Part shown: positions 42,128 through 50,222 of the stretch, one piece after another
Position numbering within the stretch: the first letter of the stretch is position 1
Layout of the letters: each line of letters starts with the position of its first letter
Origin: an uncultured Prevotellaceae bacterium
Lineage (GTDB): Bacteria > Bacteroidota > Bacteroidia > Bacteroidales > Bacteroidaceae
Direction of reading: 5' to 3'
Assembly: GCA_902785945.1 (NCBI GenBank)
Contig: CADAAR010000021.1
Coordinates: 1 to 64,000 of the forward strand
DNA: 64,000 bases
Position numbers and translations under genes: made by a program
The notes under the pieces: model-generated
What the model was told of the DNA's origin: nothing
The model's database searches: none
What the model saw: the letters and a program-made list of their open reading frames with translations, nothing else

Positions 42128-44086
42128 TTATTTCTTGTTGAAGCTTCCGAAGTAATCTAAGCAGACCTTCTGCCATTGCTTTGCATTCTCCAATTGGTGT
42201 TGCAGGCGGGCATTGGTCTCCTGCCAGCGCTGTTCGTCGATGAAAGGTTTGGCCTCGTTCCAGATACGGATGAAATCCTCCACTTCCTTTACACCACGTC
42301 CATAGCGATACTCCATCTCCTCATAGACGGTCCGTCCACTCTTCAGCCTGTAAGACCAGGGCACACGATGGAACCACAACAGGTAGCGCTCCGGACAGGT
42401 GTTGATGTCGTCGTAGATCGAGCAATAAGGCTCGCGATACTGCGCTGTGGCATTCGACCCCGTGTGCGTGCGGTCGAAACCAATCGAGTCGTTGTTGGCC
42501 TTGTGATAGTAAACAGGACACCACTCAATGGGGTAGCGGGCGATGAAACCGCCAGGCTCAGGTCCGTAGTGCTGGTCGAAGGCGAATATATGGTGCAGGC
42601 CGATGGGCATCATGTAGTCGACGCAGGCCTCACGAGAGCGAAGCATCATGTTAAGAAGTGAAGAGTGAAGAGTGAAGAGTGAAGCGCTCGACCTCTGGTC
42701 GCTTGCTACCGAAGGGACGCAAGAATTTGCTGCCGCACTCCCTAAATTAAACGTCTGGGTCAGCCACTCATTGGCAATCTCTTCGCTGGTGAAATTTGGG
42801 TTCCAGGCCAGACGACCGAAAGCATACCAGTTGGCTTGTGAGAAATGATGGCCGCACCAGTTCTTATCGAGACCAATGTTCGCGACACCTGCGATACCCA
42901 CAAGACGACTAGGCTCCACGAATCCGAAGAACTCACGCCACATCGGGGCCAGGTAGACCAGATGGCGCGACTGTCCGAGATATTCCTGAGTGATCTGCAA
43001 CTCCGCCATCTGCTTGGTCTTATGCATGGTGTCGAAGATAGGCGCATAAGGCTCACGGGGCTGGAAGTCTAGAGGACCGTTCTTCGACTGCAGGATGACA
43101 TTGTCGCGGAACAGGCCGTCGAGATCCTTGAATTCTGAGACAGCCTGTTTCACACGATCCTCACCCTTATGGGCAGCGCCATATACGAACGAGCGCCACA
43201 TGACGATGCCTCCGAAAGGTTTCACAGCATCGGCCAGTGTGTTGGCACCATCGGCATGGGTACGGTTGTAATCGAAGGGACCCGGCTGACCTTCGGAATT
43301 GGCCTTCACCAGGAAGCCGCCGAAGTCGGGAATCAGGGCATAGATCTCCTTGGCCTTCGCTTTCCACCATGCCTTTACCTGTTTGTTCAGCGGATCAGCC
43401 GTCTTCACGGGCTTGCCACCGTTGAAACCTTTGGCGGGAATCGACATCGGTGAGGCGAAGTTTACGGACAGATAGACCTTGATGCCATAGGGGCGCAGAA
43501 TGTCGGCAATCTCCTTTACCTTATTAAGATAGAGAGCCGAGAGCATCTTGGGTGAGGCATTCACATTGTTGAGCACAGTGCCGTTGATGCCGATGGAAGC
43601 ATTGGCACGGGCATAGGCCTTGATGAGCTCGGTGTTGATGGGTTTGGGTTGCCACAGGTCACTGTTTCTGCGGGTCTTCGGGTCCTCCAGTGCCCAGAAA
43701 ATGCTGCGTCCGGCATAGCCACGCTCGATACTGCTGTCGAGATTATCCCAGTGGTTCAGGATACGGAGTTTGTAATAAGGGGCAGAGGCGCCTTGTTCAC
43801 CACGCAACAAGGCGTAGGCGCCATAGAGCAGACCCATTTCCGTCTTGGCACTAACCGTGCTGCCACTGATGCGATAGCCTTCGTCGTTGGCGATGGTGGG
43901 GTCGATGACCAGCGTGGCCTTGTCGCCAGGATAGTAGTTGCGCAACTCCTCAGCGGCCAGACATTCTGGCCCTGATACCTGGGCTTTCTGCACCTTGTCG
44001 TATCTGAGCCACAAACGACTTCCATCCTCAGCCATCAGACCGAGACAACTGGTCATCGCCAGTAAGATCAATGTAATCTTCTTCAT
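42128..44086 (-). CDS. Alpha-glucuronidase GH67
   Basis: The 652-residue exported enzyme removes 4-O-methyl-glucuronic acid from xylo-oligosaccharides. It has a signal peptide (1-19), the N-terminal beta domain, and a TIM barrel with the general acid Glu265 in KANSEGQPGP. The C-terminal MMLRSREAC-DYMMP and GLHHIFAFDQHYGPEPG segments carry further family signatures. Between the barrel and MMLRSREA lies a segment of about 30 residues (SAAANSCVPSVAS...SLFTLHSSLL) encoded by a tandem repeat at 42653-42741 that has no counterpart in the family as I know it. It is last in the leftward run nagB-GH97-GH67, 9 bp after GH97. Confidence 0.9.
   Translation of the reverse strand: MKKITLILLAMTSCLGLMAEDGSRLWLRYDKVQKAQVSGPECLAAEELRNYYPGDKATLVIDPTIANDEGYRISGSTVSAKTEMGLLYGAYALLRGEQGASAPYYKLRILNHWDNLDSSIERGYAGRSIFWALEDPKTRRNSDLWQPKPINTELIKAYARANASIGINGTVLNNVNASPKMLSALYLNKVKEIADILRPYGIKVYLSVNFASPMSIPAKGFNGGKPVKTADPLNKQVKAWWKAKAKEIYALIPDFGGFLVKANSEGQPGPFDYNRTHADGANTLADAVKPFGGIVMWRSFVYGAAHKGEDRVKQAVSEFKDLDGLFRDNVILQSKNGPLDFQPREPYAPIFDTMHKTKQMAELQITQEYLGQSRHLVYLAPMWREFFGFVEPSRLVGIAGVANIGLDKNWCGHHFSQANWYAFGRLAWNPNFTSEEIANEWLTQTFNLGSAAANSCVPSVASDQRSSASLFTLHSSLLNMMLRSREACVDYMMPIGLHHIFAFDQHYGPEPGGFIARYPIEWCPVYYHKANNDSIGFDRTHTGSNATAQYREPYCSIYDDINTCPERYLLWFHRVPWSYRLKSGRTVYEEMEYRYGRGVKEVEDFIRIWNEAKPFIDEQRWQETNARLQHQLENAKQWQKVCLDYFGSFNKK
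42653..42741. repeat. AGAGTGA tandem repeat insertion inside GH67
   Basis: 42657-42683 reads as four copies of a GTGAAGA-type 9-mer (AAGAGTGAAG...), followed by unique sequence and AAGAATTTGCTGCCGCAC (42720-42737). The latter closely resembles AAGAATTTGCTACCGCCC, which follows the same repeat in the DUF4954 gene at 49808. It stays in frame. Confidence 0.65.
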
Positions 44087-44095
44087 ATATTCTTT

Positions 44096-46051
44096 TTATT
44101 GTTGTTTTAGAATCAGTCCGCCATTGGGCTGGAGGATAACTTTCGCCTGACCTTTCTTGTCGACTTTAAGCGTGGTGAGTGTGGGCTCGCCCGTCTTCTT
44201 GTCGTCGACATAGTATTGGAGCGTCTGTCCTGCTGCGAACATTGGCAGGTTGAGTGTCAGGGCCAAGGGCTGTTTCTCGGCAGAGAGACCAGCCACATAC
44301 CAGTCGTTGCCATGACGACGTGCCAAGACCACATACTTGCCTGGATAGCCGTCGATGTAACGCGTCTCATCCCAGGTGGTAGGCAGACCTTTCAGAAAGT
44401 CCATCTCAAACTGCGGGAGTTCCTCAAGGTTATTGGGCTGCATGGCCACGCATTGCACGGAGGTCTGCATGATGATGCCCGAGGCCATCTCGAAGATATC
44501 CGTTGTCTTACGCGAGTGACGGCTCTTATTGTCTTTCGAGAGATACTTGTTCATGATGATACCTCCCCAGTCCATCGAGGCAGTGGCATTGCGACAGAAG
44601 GGATGGAGGGTGAGGTCGAAAGGCTGTTTGATGGCAGCCCCCTCGTTGAAGAACACGTTCTCTGAGGCCAGTACAGCCTCTGAAGCGACATAGTTGGGGT
44701 ACATCTTCTCCCATCCTCTGGGAATAGTACAGCCGTGGAATACCACTTGCAGTCCATAGCGGTTGGCATCTGAGAGGATATCCTCATAGAGACGCATCAC
44801 CTCCTGTTTGTCGCCTCCGAAGAAGTCAACCTTAATGCCTTTGATACCTATCGACTGCATCCATTTCATCTCCTTTTCGCGGGCGATGGCGGTGTTCATG
44901 CAGTCGCGAGGTCCCTGAGGTGCATCGTTGGCAAAGCCGTTGCTGTTGTACCATAATAAAAGGTGTACACCCTTCGACTGTGCATATCTGGAGAGTTCGG
45001 GTATACGGTCACGACCTATCTGTGTGTCCCACCAGTTGTCGACGAGACAATACTCGAATCCCATGGTAGCGGCGAGGTCGATGAACTTCACCTGATCGTC
45101 GTAGTTGATGGAGTTATCCTGCCAGATGAGCCAGCTCCAGGTGTAGCGTCCCGGCTTATAGTCGGTGCTGGGGGCATAGAGCGGTTCTACGAGGTCATAG
45201 CTGATGGTGGTCTCGACGATGGGCTTCAGTGTGGTGCCCAGTGTGATGGTGCGCCAAGGTGTCTCTCCCGGCAGGGAAATGGCTGCGAAGTCAGAGCCGA
45301 AGCCATTGTTCTCGCCCTGGTCAGGATAGGCCACAGTATAGCCTGCGCCGGCCTGATAATCAGACAGGTGAGAACCGCAGTAATTACTTCCCACGCCAGT
45401 CTCTGCGATCAAGGCCCATCCTGCGGGCAGATGAAACAGCGCCGGGAAGATATAGCCATGCTGATACTGCGAGGACGCTGCTATCGGGGCATCTGCTGAG
45501 TAGCCTTCCTCATAGCTGGGCTTGGTCTGTTCCCAACCTGACTCAGGACCTATCTGTGGCGAGATAAAGGTCGTCGTTCCGTCAGGAAAATTGAAACTGC
45601 TCAGTTCACTCATAATCCTCACGCGCTTCATCTCCTTTCGGCCTATCGTCTGTCTGGGCAATGCATAGCGGAAGGCGATGTCGTTGTTGCTCACTTGGAA
45701 GATGACGCTCATCTTGATGCCATCTTTGTTTTGGATGTCCAGTAGCAGACAGTTGGCCTGATAGTTCGCAGCCGAAGCCTTTGTCCCTCTCATCTTGTAA
45801 TCATAATTTTTAGTTTTTAATTCAGAATTATTAATTACTAAATCGCGGGTCAAGTCACCAATTGAGGTCTTCAAACCTAAGGCAGAAGGCAGCAGCATCT
45901 GCTTTCCGTCAAGCGTGGCGGTATAGTGTAATCGTCCCCCAGCGTCGCTGACAGTCACCTGTAACTGATTGTTGGGTGAAGAAACACTAACGTCACCAGC
46001 CCAAGCCAGGACTGATGACGTCAGTAAAATTGATAAGAAAAGATTCCTCAT
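44096..46051 (-). CDS. Glycoside hydrolase GH97
   Basis: The 651-residue exported enzyme has a signal peptide (1-19), an N-terminal beta-super-sandwich, a TIM barrel and a C-terminal beta domain. Asp409 in GIKVDFFGGD matches the nucleophile position of retaining GH97 alpha-galactosidases, which argues against the inverting SusB type. Other GH97 marks are WSWLIWQDN and VDNWWDT. I chose the ATG at 46051; an in-frame GTG at 46063 adds four residues encoded by a tandem repeat. Codons around 45797-45844 are unusually AT-rich and encode VINNSELKTKNYDYK. Confidence 0.88.
   Translation of the reverse strand: MRNLFLSILLTSSVLAWAGDVSVSSPNNQLQVTVSDAGGRLHYTATLDGKQMLLPSALGLKTSIGDLTRDLVINNSELKTKNYDYKMRGTKASAANYQANCLLLDIQNKDGIKMSVIFQVSNNDIAFRYALPRQTIGRKEMKRVRIMSELSSFNFPDGTTTFISPQIGPESGWEQTKPSYEEGYSADAPIAASSQYQHGYIFPALFHLPAGWALIAETGVGSNYCGSHLSDYQAGAGYTVAYPDQGENNGFGSDFAAISLPGETPWRTITLGTTLKPIVETTISYDLVEPLYAPSTDYKPGRYTWSWLIWQDNSINYDDQVKFIDLAATMGFEYCLVDNWWDTQIGRDRIPELSRYAQSKGVHLLLWYNSNGFANDAPQGPRDCMNTAIAREKEMKWMQSIGIKGIKVDFFGGDKQEVMRLYEDILSDANRYGLQVVFHGCTIPRGWEKMYPNYVASEAVLASENVFFNEGAAIKQPFDLTLHPFCRNATASMDWGGIIMNKYLSKDNKSRHSRKTTDIFEMASGIIMQTSVQCVAMQPNNLEELPQFEMDFLKGLPTTWDETRYIDGYPGKYVVLARRHGNDWYVAGLSAEKQPLALTLNLPMFAAGQTLQYYVDDKKTGEPTLTTLKVDKKGQAKVILQPNGGLILKQQ
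45797..45844. repeat. AT-rich low-complexity segment inside GH97
   Basis: About 48 bp with degenerate AATTaaTAATT units in a gene of otherwise balanced composition. It resembles short AT-rich dispersed repeats of Bacteroidales; I saw no second copy in the window. Confidence 0.35.
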
Positions 46052-46088
46052 TTCACTATTCACTATTCACTTTTCACTATTCACTATA
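46049..46088. repeat. GTGAATA-type tandem repeat at nagB/GH97 border
   Basis: Five degenerate copies of TTCACTA(T) on the plus strand fill the gap between nagB and GH97. They supply the nagB stop region and an in-frame GTG before the GH97 ATG. Confidence 0.7.
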
Positions 46089-46878
46089 AAAGGTTCTCTC
46101 GCTCTATGTCCTTGAAATACTTATAAGTGCTGACCTTCAGTTCATCAGCAGCATCCTCGTCGCTCACGATGATACCGTGCTCGTGCATCTGCAGGGCGCT
46201 GATGGTCCACATGTGGTTCACAGCTCCCTCGATGGCTGCCTGAAGGGCACGGGCCTTGGCGTGGCCGTTTACCAGGATCATCACCTCGCGGGCAGCCATC
46301 ACTGTACCTACACCAACGGTCAAAGCATGGGCAGGCACATTCTCCGGATTGCCACCGAAGAAACGGCTGTTGGCGATACGGGTATCGGTGGTGAGGGTCT
46401 TCATACGGGTCTTTGAACTCAGTGAAGAGCCCGGCTCGTTGAAGGCGATATGACCATCAGGACCAATGCCTCCGATGAACAGGTCGATACCACCAGCCTC
46501 CTGGATCATCTCCTCATAATGGGCACACTCGGCAACCAGGTCTGGCGCATTACCATTCAGAATGTGGATGTTCTCTTTCGGACAGTCAATGTGGTCGAAC
46601 AGGTTACGCGCCATGAAGGCATGATAGCTCTCGGGATGGGTCTCGGGCAGACCAACATATTCGTCCATGTTAAAAGTCAGTACGTTCTTGAAAGACACAC
46701 GACCTTCGCGGCATGCAGCTACTAAATAGTTGTACATACCTACGGGTGAAGAACCTGTTGGCAATCCGAGAACGAACTTATGATCTGGGGTCGGATTGAA
46801 CTCATTGATACGCTTAATCACATGCTCAGCAGCCCACTGAGACAACTTCTGGTAGTCTGATTGAATAATTACTCTCAT
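46084..46878 (-). CDS. nagB: Glucosamine-6-phosphate deaminase
   Basis: The 264-residue cytoplasmic enzyme converts glucosamine-6-phosphate to fructose-6-phosphate and ammonia. Family motifs are [13 protein letters not shown] near the N-terminus, FNMDEYVGL, and [17 protein letters not shown] with the catalytic His/Asp/Glu region. The ATG at 46878 begins the first strand (MRVIIQSDY). The open frame further upstream crosses the promoter. It is first of a leftward run with GH97 and GH67. Confidence 0.95.
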   Translation of the reverse strand: MRVIIQSDYQKLSQWAAEHVIKRINEFNPTPDHKFVLGLPTGSSPVGMYNYLVAACREGRVSFKNVLTFNMDEYVGLPETHPESYHAFMARNLFDHIDCPKENIHILNGNAPDLVAECAHYEEMIQEAGGIDLFIGGIGPDGHIAFNEPGSSLSSKTRMKTLTTDTRIANSRFFGGNPENVPAHALTVGVGTVMAAREVMILVNGHAKARALQAAIEGAVNHMWTISALQMHEHGIIVSDEDAADELKVSTYKYFKDIERENLL

Positions 46879-46912
46879 AATTGTTTTTGATTTGGTTCGT
46901 AAAATTTTGCTG

Positions 46913-46920
46913 CAAATATA
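46913..46920 (-). promoter_or_regulatory. -7 box of nagB
   Basis: Minus strand TATATTTG, 34 nt before the ATG at 46878. The -33 box is not clear. A direct repeat of AACACGGATT (46950-46969) lies beyond it. Confidence 0.5.
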
Positions 46921-46994
46921 CAACGAAAAATTTTTTTTAGCTACGTATTAACACGGATTAACACGGATTTTTTTCAGAGGTGCTTACTTATTCG

Positions 46995-47002
46995 TATCTT
47001 TG
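46995..47002 (+). promoter_or_regulatory. -7 box of hflX run
   Basis: TATCTTTG with a TTTT in -33 position (46971-46974). It ends only 9 nt before the hflX ATG at 47012. Confidence 0.55.
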
Positions 47003-47011
47003 CAAGCAAAT

Positions 47012-48343
47012 ATGAAGGAATTTGTAATATCAGAAGCGAAAGCTGAGACTGCGGTGTTGGTAGGACTCATCACCAAGGAACAGGACGAAGCTAAGACAAA
47101 AGAATATCTCGACGAACTGGAGTTCCTGGCCGATACGGCTGGGGCTGTCACGGTAAAACGGTTTACCCAGAAAGTGGGTGGACCGAGTCAGACGACGTAT
47201 GTTGGCAGCGGTAAACTGCAGGAAATCAGACAATATATTAAGCAATGCCAGGACGCTTACGATGAGTGGCTGGATGCCCAAGATGCATCATTGTTTGCCG
47301 AGGGTCTTCTTGATGAAACAGACGCCCCACAGCCCGTGGGTATGGTGATCTTCGACGATGAACTCAGTGCCAAGCAGATGCGTAATATCGAGAAGGAACT
47401 GCAGGTGAAGATACTCGACCGTACTTCTCTTATTTTGGACATCTTTGCCATGCGAGCGCAGACGGCGGAAGCCAAGGCGCAGGTGGAATTGGCGCAGCAT
47501 CGTTATATGCTCCCCAGACTGCAACGGCTCTGGACGCACTTGGAACGCCAGGGTGGTGGTTCCGGTTCTGGCGGTGGAAAAGGTTCTGTGGGACTGCGTG
47601 GACCAGGTGAGACGCAGTTGGAGATGGACCGAAGAATCATTCTCCAGCGTATCACCTTATTGAAACAACGTCTGGCAGAGATTGACAAGCAGAAGACCAC
47701 ACAAAGAAAGAATCGTGGTCGATTGATTCGTGTGGCGCTTGTAGGCTATACCAATGTGGGTAAATCAACAATGATGAATCTTTTGGCCAAAAGTGAGGTG
47801 TTTGCAGAGAACAAACTTTTTGCCACCCTTGACACCACAGTGCGTAAGATGACCATCGATAATCTGCCATTCCTTTTGGCAGATACCGTAGGATTTATCC
47901 GTAAGTTGCCCTCAGACCTGGTAGAAAGCTTCAAGAGTACCCTCGACGAGGTGAGAGAGGCTGATCTGTTGGTGCATGTGGTGGATATCTCACATCCCGA
48001 TTTTGAGGAACAGATCCGCGTGGTGGAAGAGACTTTAAAGGAACTGGGATGTGCTGATAAACCGGCTATGCTCGTGTTCAATAAGATTGATGCCTATACT
48101 TGGGTGGAGAAGGAAGAAGATGACCTGACGCCTATCCAGAAGGAAAACTATACGCTTGAGGATTTGAAGAAAACTTGGATGGCAAAGAAGGACAAAGACC
48201 AGCATTATCTAGAATGTCTCTTCATTTCTGCTCGAGAGAAAGCAAATATTGACGAACTGCGAGAAACGCTCTACAAGCGGGTGCGTGAGTTGCATGTCCA
48301 AAAATATCCATATAACGATTTCTTATACAATGACTATGAGTAA
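47012..48343 (+). CDS. hflX: GTPase HflX
   Basis: The 443-residue ribosome-associated GTPase splits stalled or stress-inactivated ribosomes. It has the HflX N-terminal domain, the Gly-rich linker GGGSGSGGGKGSVGLRGPGE at about residues 180-200 and a GTPase domain with GYTNVGKST, DTVGFIRKLP and NKID. The ATG at 47012 follows the promoter; an in-frame TTG at 47000 lies inside it. The end overlaps the DUF4954 gene by 8 bp. Confidence 0.93.
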   Translation: MKEFVISEAKAETAVLVGLITKEQDEAKTKEYLDELEFLADTAGAVTVKRFTQKVGGPSQTTYVGSGKLQEIRQYIKQCQDAYDEWLDAQDASLFAEGLLDETDAPQPVGMVIFDDELSAKQMRNIEKELQVKILDRTSLILDIFAMRAQTAEAKAQVELAQHRYMLPRLQRLWTHLERQGGGSGSGGGKGSVGLRGPGETQLEMDRRIILQRITLLKQRLAEIDKQKTTQRKNRGRLIRVALVGYTNVGKSTMMNLLAKSEVFAENKLFATLDTTVRKMTIDNLPFLLADTVGFIRKLPSDLVESFKSTLDEVREADLLVHVVDISHPDFEEQIRVVEETLKELGCADKPAMLVFNKIDAYTWVEKEEDDLTPIQKENYTLEDLKKTWMAKKDKDQHYLECLFISAREKANIDELRETLYKRVRELHVQKYPYNDFLYNDYE

Positions 48344-50222
48344 TTACAGAAACTTAACACAGACTGAGATTGAAGTGTTAGAAAACAATGTCTGTTGGGC
48401 TGAGGACTGGCAGCGTGTTTTTGTGGCAGAAAACTTTAAACCTTACAATTTCCATCGTGTCATCTTTTATGGTGATATCCGCCTGGGCGCTTTCGATAAG
48501 ATGGTGGAAGTGGCAAAAGGTTTCCTGAAACACTCGGGCATCAACGATGCAACTTTGAGGAATGTCACCGTTGGTAATGACTGTCTGATAGAGAAAGTAG
48601 GCAATTACATCAACAACTATACGATTGGTAACGACTGTTATATTTCAAATATCTGTACGTTGGAAACAACCGATGATGCCACCTATGGCGAAGGTTCGGT
48701 CATCTCCGTCTTGAATGAGATGGGTGATGGTAACGTGACCATTTTCCGTGAACTGAACAGTCAGTTGGCTTCTTTGATGGTGAAATACAATACCGATAAG
48801 CAGCTGAAGCAAACCATGCAGCAGATGATAGAGGACGAACTGCGTGTGTCGCGTCCTGATCGTGGCTATATCGGTAATAATGTGAAAATTATCAATGCGA
48901 AGGATATCACTAACACCATTATTAAAGGTGATTGCGAAATCAGTGGCGCAGCCCGTCTTTCAGAGTGTACGGTGATGAGTTCGATGGATGCGCCTGTATT
49001 TATCGGTACGGGTGTGATCTGTGAGAACTCGATTATCTGTGATGGTTGTTCGATCAATAACTCCGTGAAGATGCAGGATTGTTTCGTGGGAGAGGCCTGT
49101 CAGATTACCAATGGATTCACGGCAGAGGCCAGTTTGTTCTTTGCTAATTCGTTTATGGCGAATGGTGAGGCCTGTGCTGCATTCTGCGGACCCTTTAGTG
49201 CCTCGCATCACAAGAGTTCGCTGTTGATCGGAGGTGAGTTCTCGTTCTATAACGCCGGTTCGAACACCAATTTCTCGAACCACGCCTATAAGATGGGACC
49301 CATGCACTGGGGAACACTGGAGCGTGGAACGAAGACCGCCTCAGGTTCCTATATCCTGATGCCTGCCACAATCGGTGCTTTCAGCGTTTGTTTCGGTAAG
49401 CTGATGCACCATCCTGACACACGTAATCTGCCCTTCTCCTATCTGATTGCTTACGGTGATGAGATGGTGTTGGTACCAGGTAGAAACATCACCACGGTAG
49501 GTCTGTATCGTGATATCAAGAAATGGCCGAAGCGTGATAAACGTTCGAAGCAGTCGAGGAAAAGTATCATCAATTTCGACTGGCTGTCGCCTTTCACCGT
49601 GGGTGAGATCATTCAGGGTATTCAGATTCTGAAGGATCTGCGTCATGCTTCCGGTGACAATGTGTCGAACTATAACTTCCACGAGTATGTGATTGCCTGC
49701 TCTTCATTGAAGAAAGGTTTGAAGTATTACGATATCGCCCTGCGTATCTATATGGGTGCTGTGCTGAAACGCCAACTGAAGAGTGAAGAGTTAAGAGTGA
49801 AGAGTGAAGAATTTGCTACCGCCCTACCACCAGCACCAGAGACTCCTGGTAAAGGAAAGTGGGTTGATCTGAGCGGATTACTGATGCCTGAGAGCGAGGA
49901 ACAGCGTCTGATCAATGACATCAAGAGTGGGGCCATCGATAATATCCAGCAGGTGTTGGATCGCTTTGCAGAGATCAACAACAACTATAGTGACTACCGT
50001 TGGGCCTGGAGTTACCAGATGATTCTCGACTACTATAAGCTCGAAGAACTTGATGCTGCAGCCTGTGAGCGTATCCACGAGGACTATGTGAAGGCCCGTC
50101 GTGCATGGATTGCAGAGATCCGTAAGGATGCAGAGAAGGAATTTGCTATGGGCGATGTGGAGCGTGAGGTGTTTGATGACTTCTTAGAGAAATTAGATCA
50201 CGAAATAGATTATGAAAATTAA
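48336..50222 (+). CDS. DUF4954 family protein (left-handed beta-helix)
   Basis: The 628-residue cytoplasmic protein has hexapeptide-like repeats around residues 75-320, with alternating small and aliphatic residues as in sugar acyl/nucleotidyl transferases of the LbetaH fold, and a helical C-terminus. It fits DUF4954; no reaction is known to me. ATGs at 48330 and 48336 both overlap hflX; I chose 48336 (overlap ATGAGTAA). Around residues 482-495, LKSEELRVKSEEF is encoded by a tandem repeat (49780-49812), followed by a Pro-rich linker. The stop overlaps the M16 gene start by 11 bp. Confidence 0.8.
   Translation: MSNYRNLTQTEIEVLENNVCWAEDWQRVFVAENFKPYNFHRVIFYGDIRLGAFDKMVEVAKGFLKHSGINDATLRNVTVGNDCLIEKVGNYINNYTIGNDCYISNICTLETTDDATYGEGSVISVLNEMGDGNVTIFRELNSQLASLMVKYNTDKQLKQTMQQMIEDELRVSRPDRGYIGNNVKIINAKDITNTIIKGDCEISGAARLSECTVMSSMDAPVFIGTGVICENSIICDGCSINNSVKMQDCFVGEACQITNGFTAEASLFFANSFMANGEACAAFCGPFSASHHKSSLLIGGEFSFYNAGSNTNFSNHAYKMGPMHWGTLERGTKTASGSYILMPATIGAFSVCFGKLMHHPDTRNLPFSYLIAYGDEMVLVPGRNITTVGLYRDIKKWPKRDKRSKQSRKSIINFDWLSPFTVGEIIQGIQILKDLRHASGDNVSNYNFHEYVIACSSLKKGLKYYDIALRIYMGAVLKRQLKSEELRVKSEEFATALPPAPETPGKGKWVDLSGLLMPESEEQRLINDIKSGAIDNIQQVLDRFAEINNNYSDYRWAWSYQMILDYYKLEELDAAACERIHEDYVKARRAWIAEIRKDAEKEFAMGDVEREVFDDFLEKLDHEIDYEN
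49778..49826. repeat. AGAGTGA tandem repeat inside DUF4954 gene
   Basis: Four degenerate 9-mers of type AAGAGTGAA/AAGAGTTAA, then AAGAATTTGCTACCGCCC. It is the same unit and a near-identical follow-on sequence as inside GH67. Confidence 0.65.

Noticed and set aside
42653-42690. AGAGTGA tandem array considered as a CRISPR
   Set aside because: Units are 9 bp with no spacers, and no cas genes are near.
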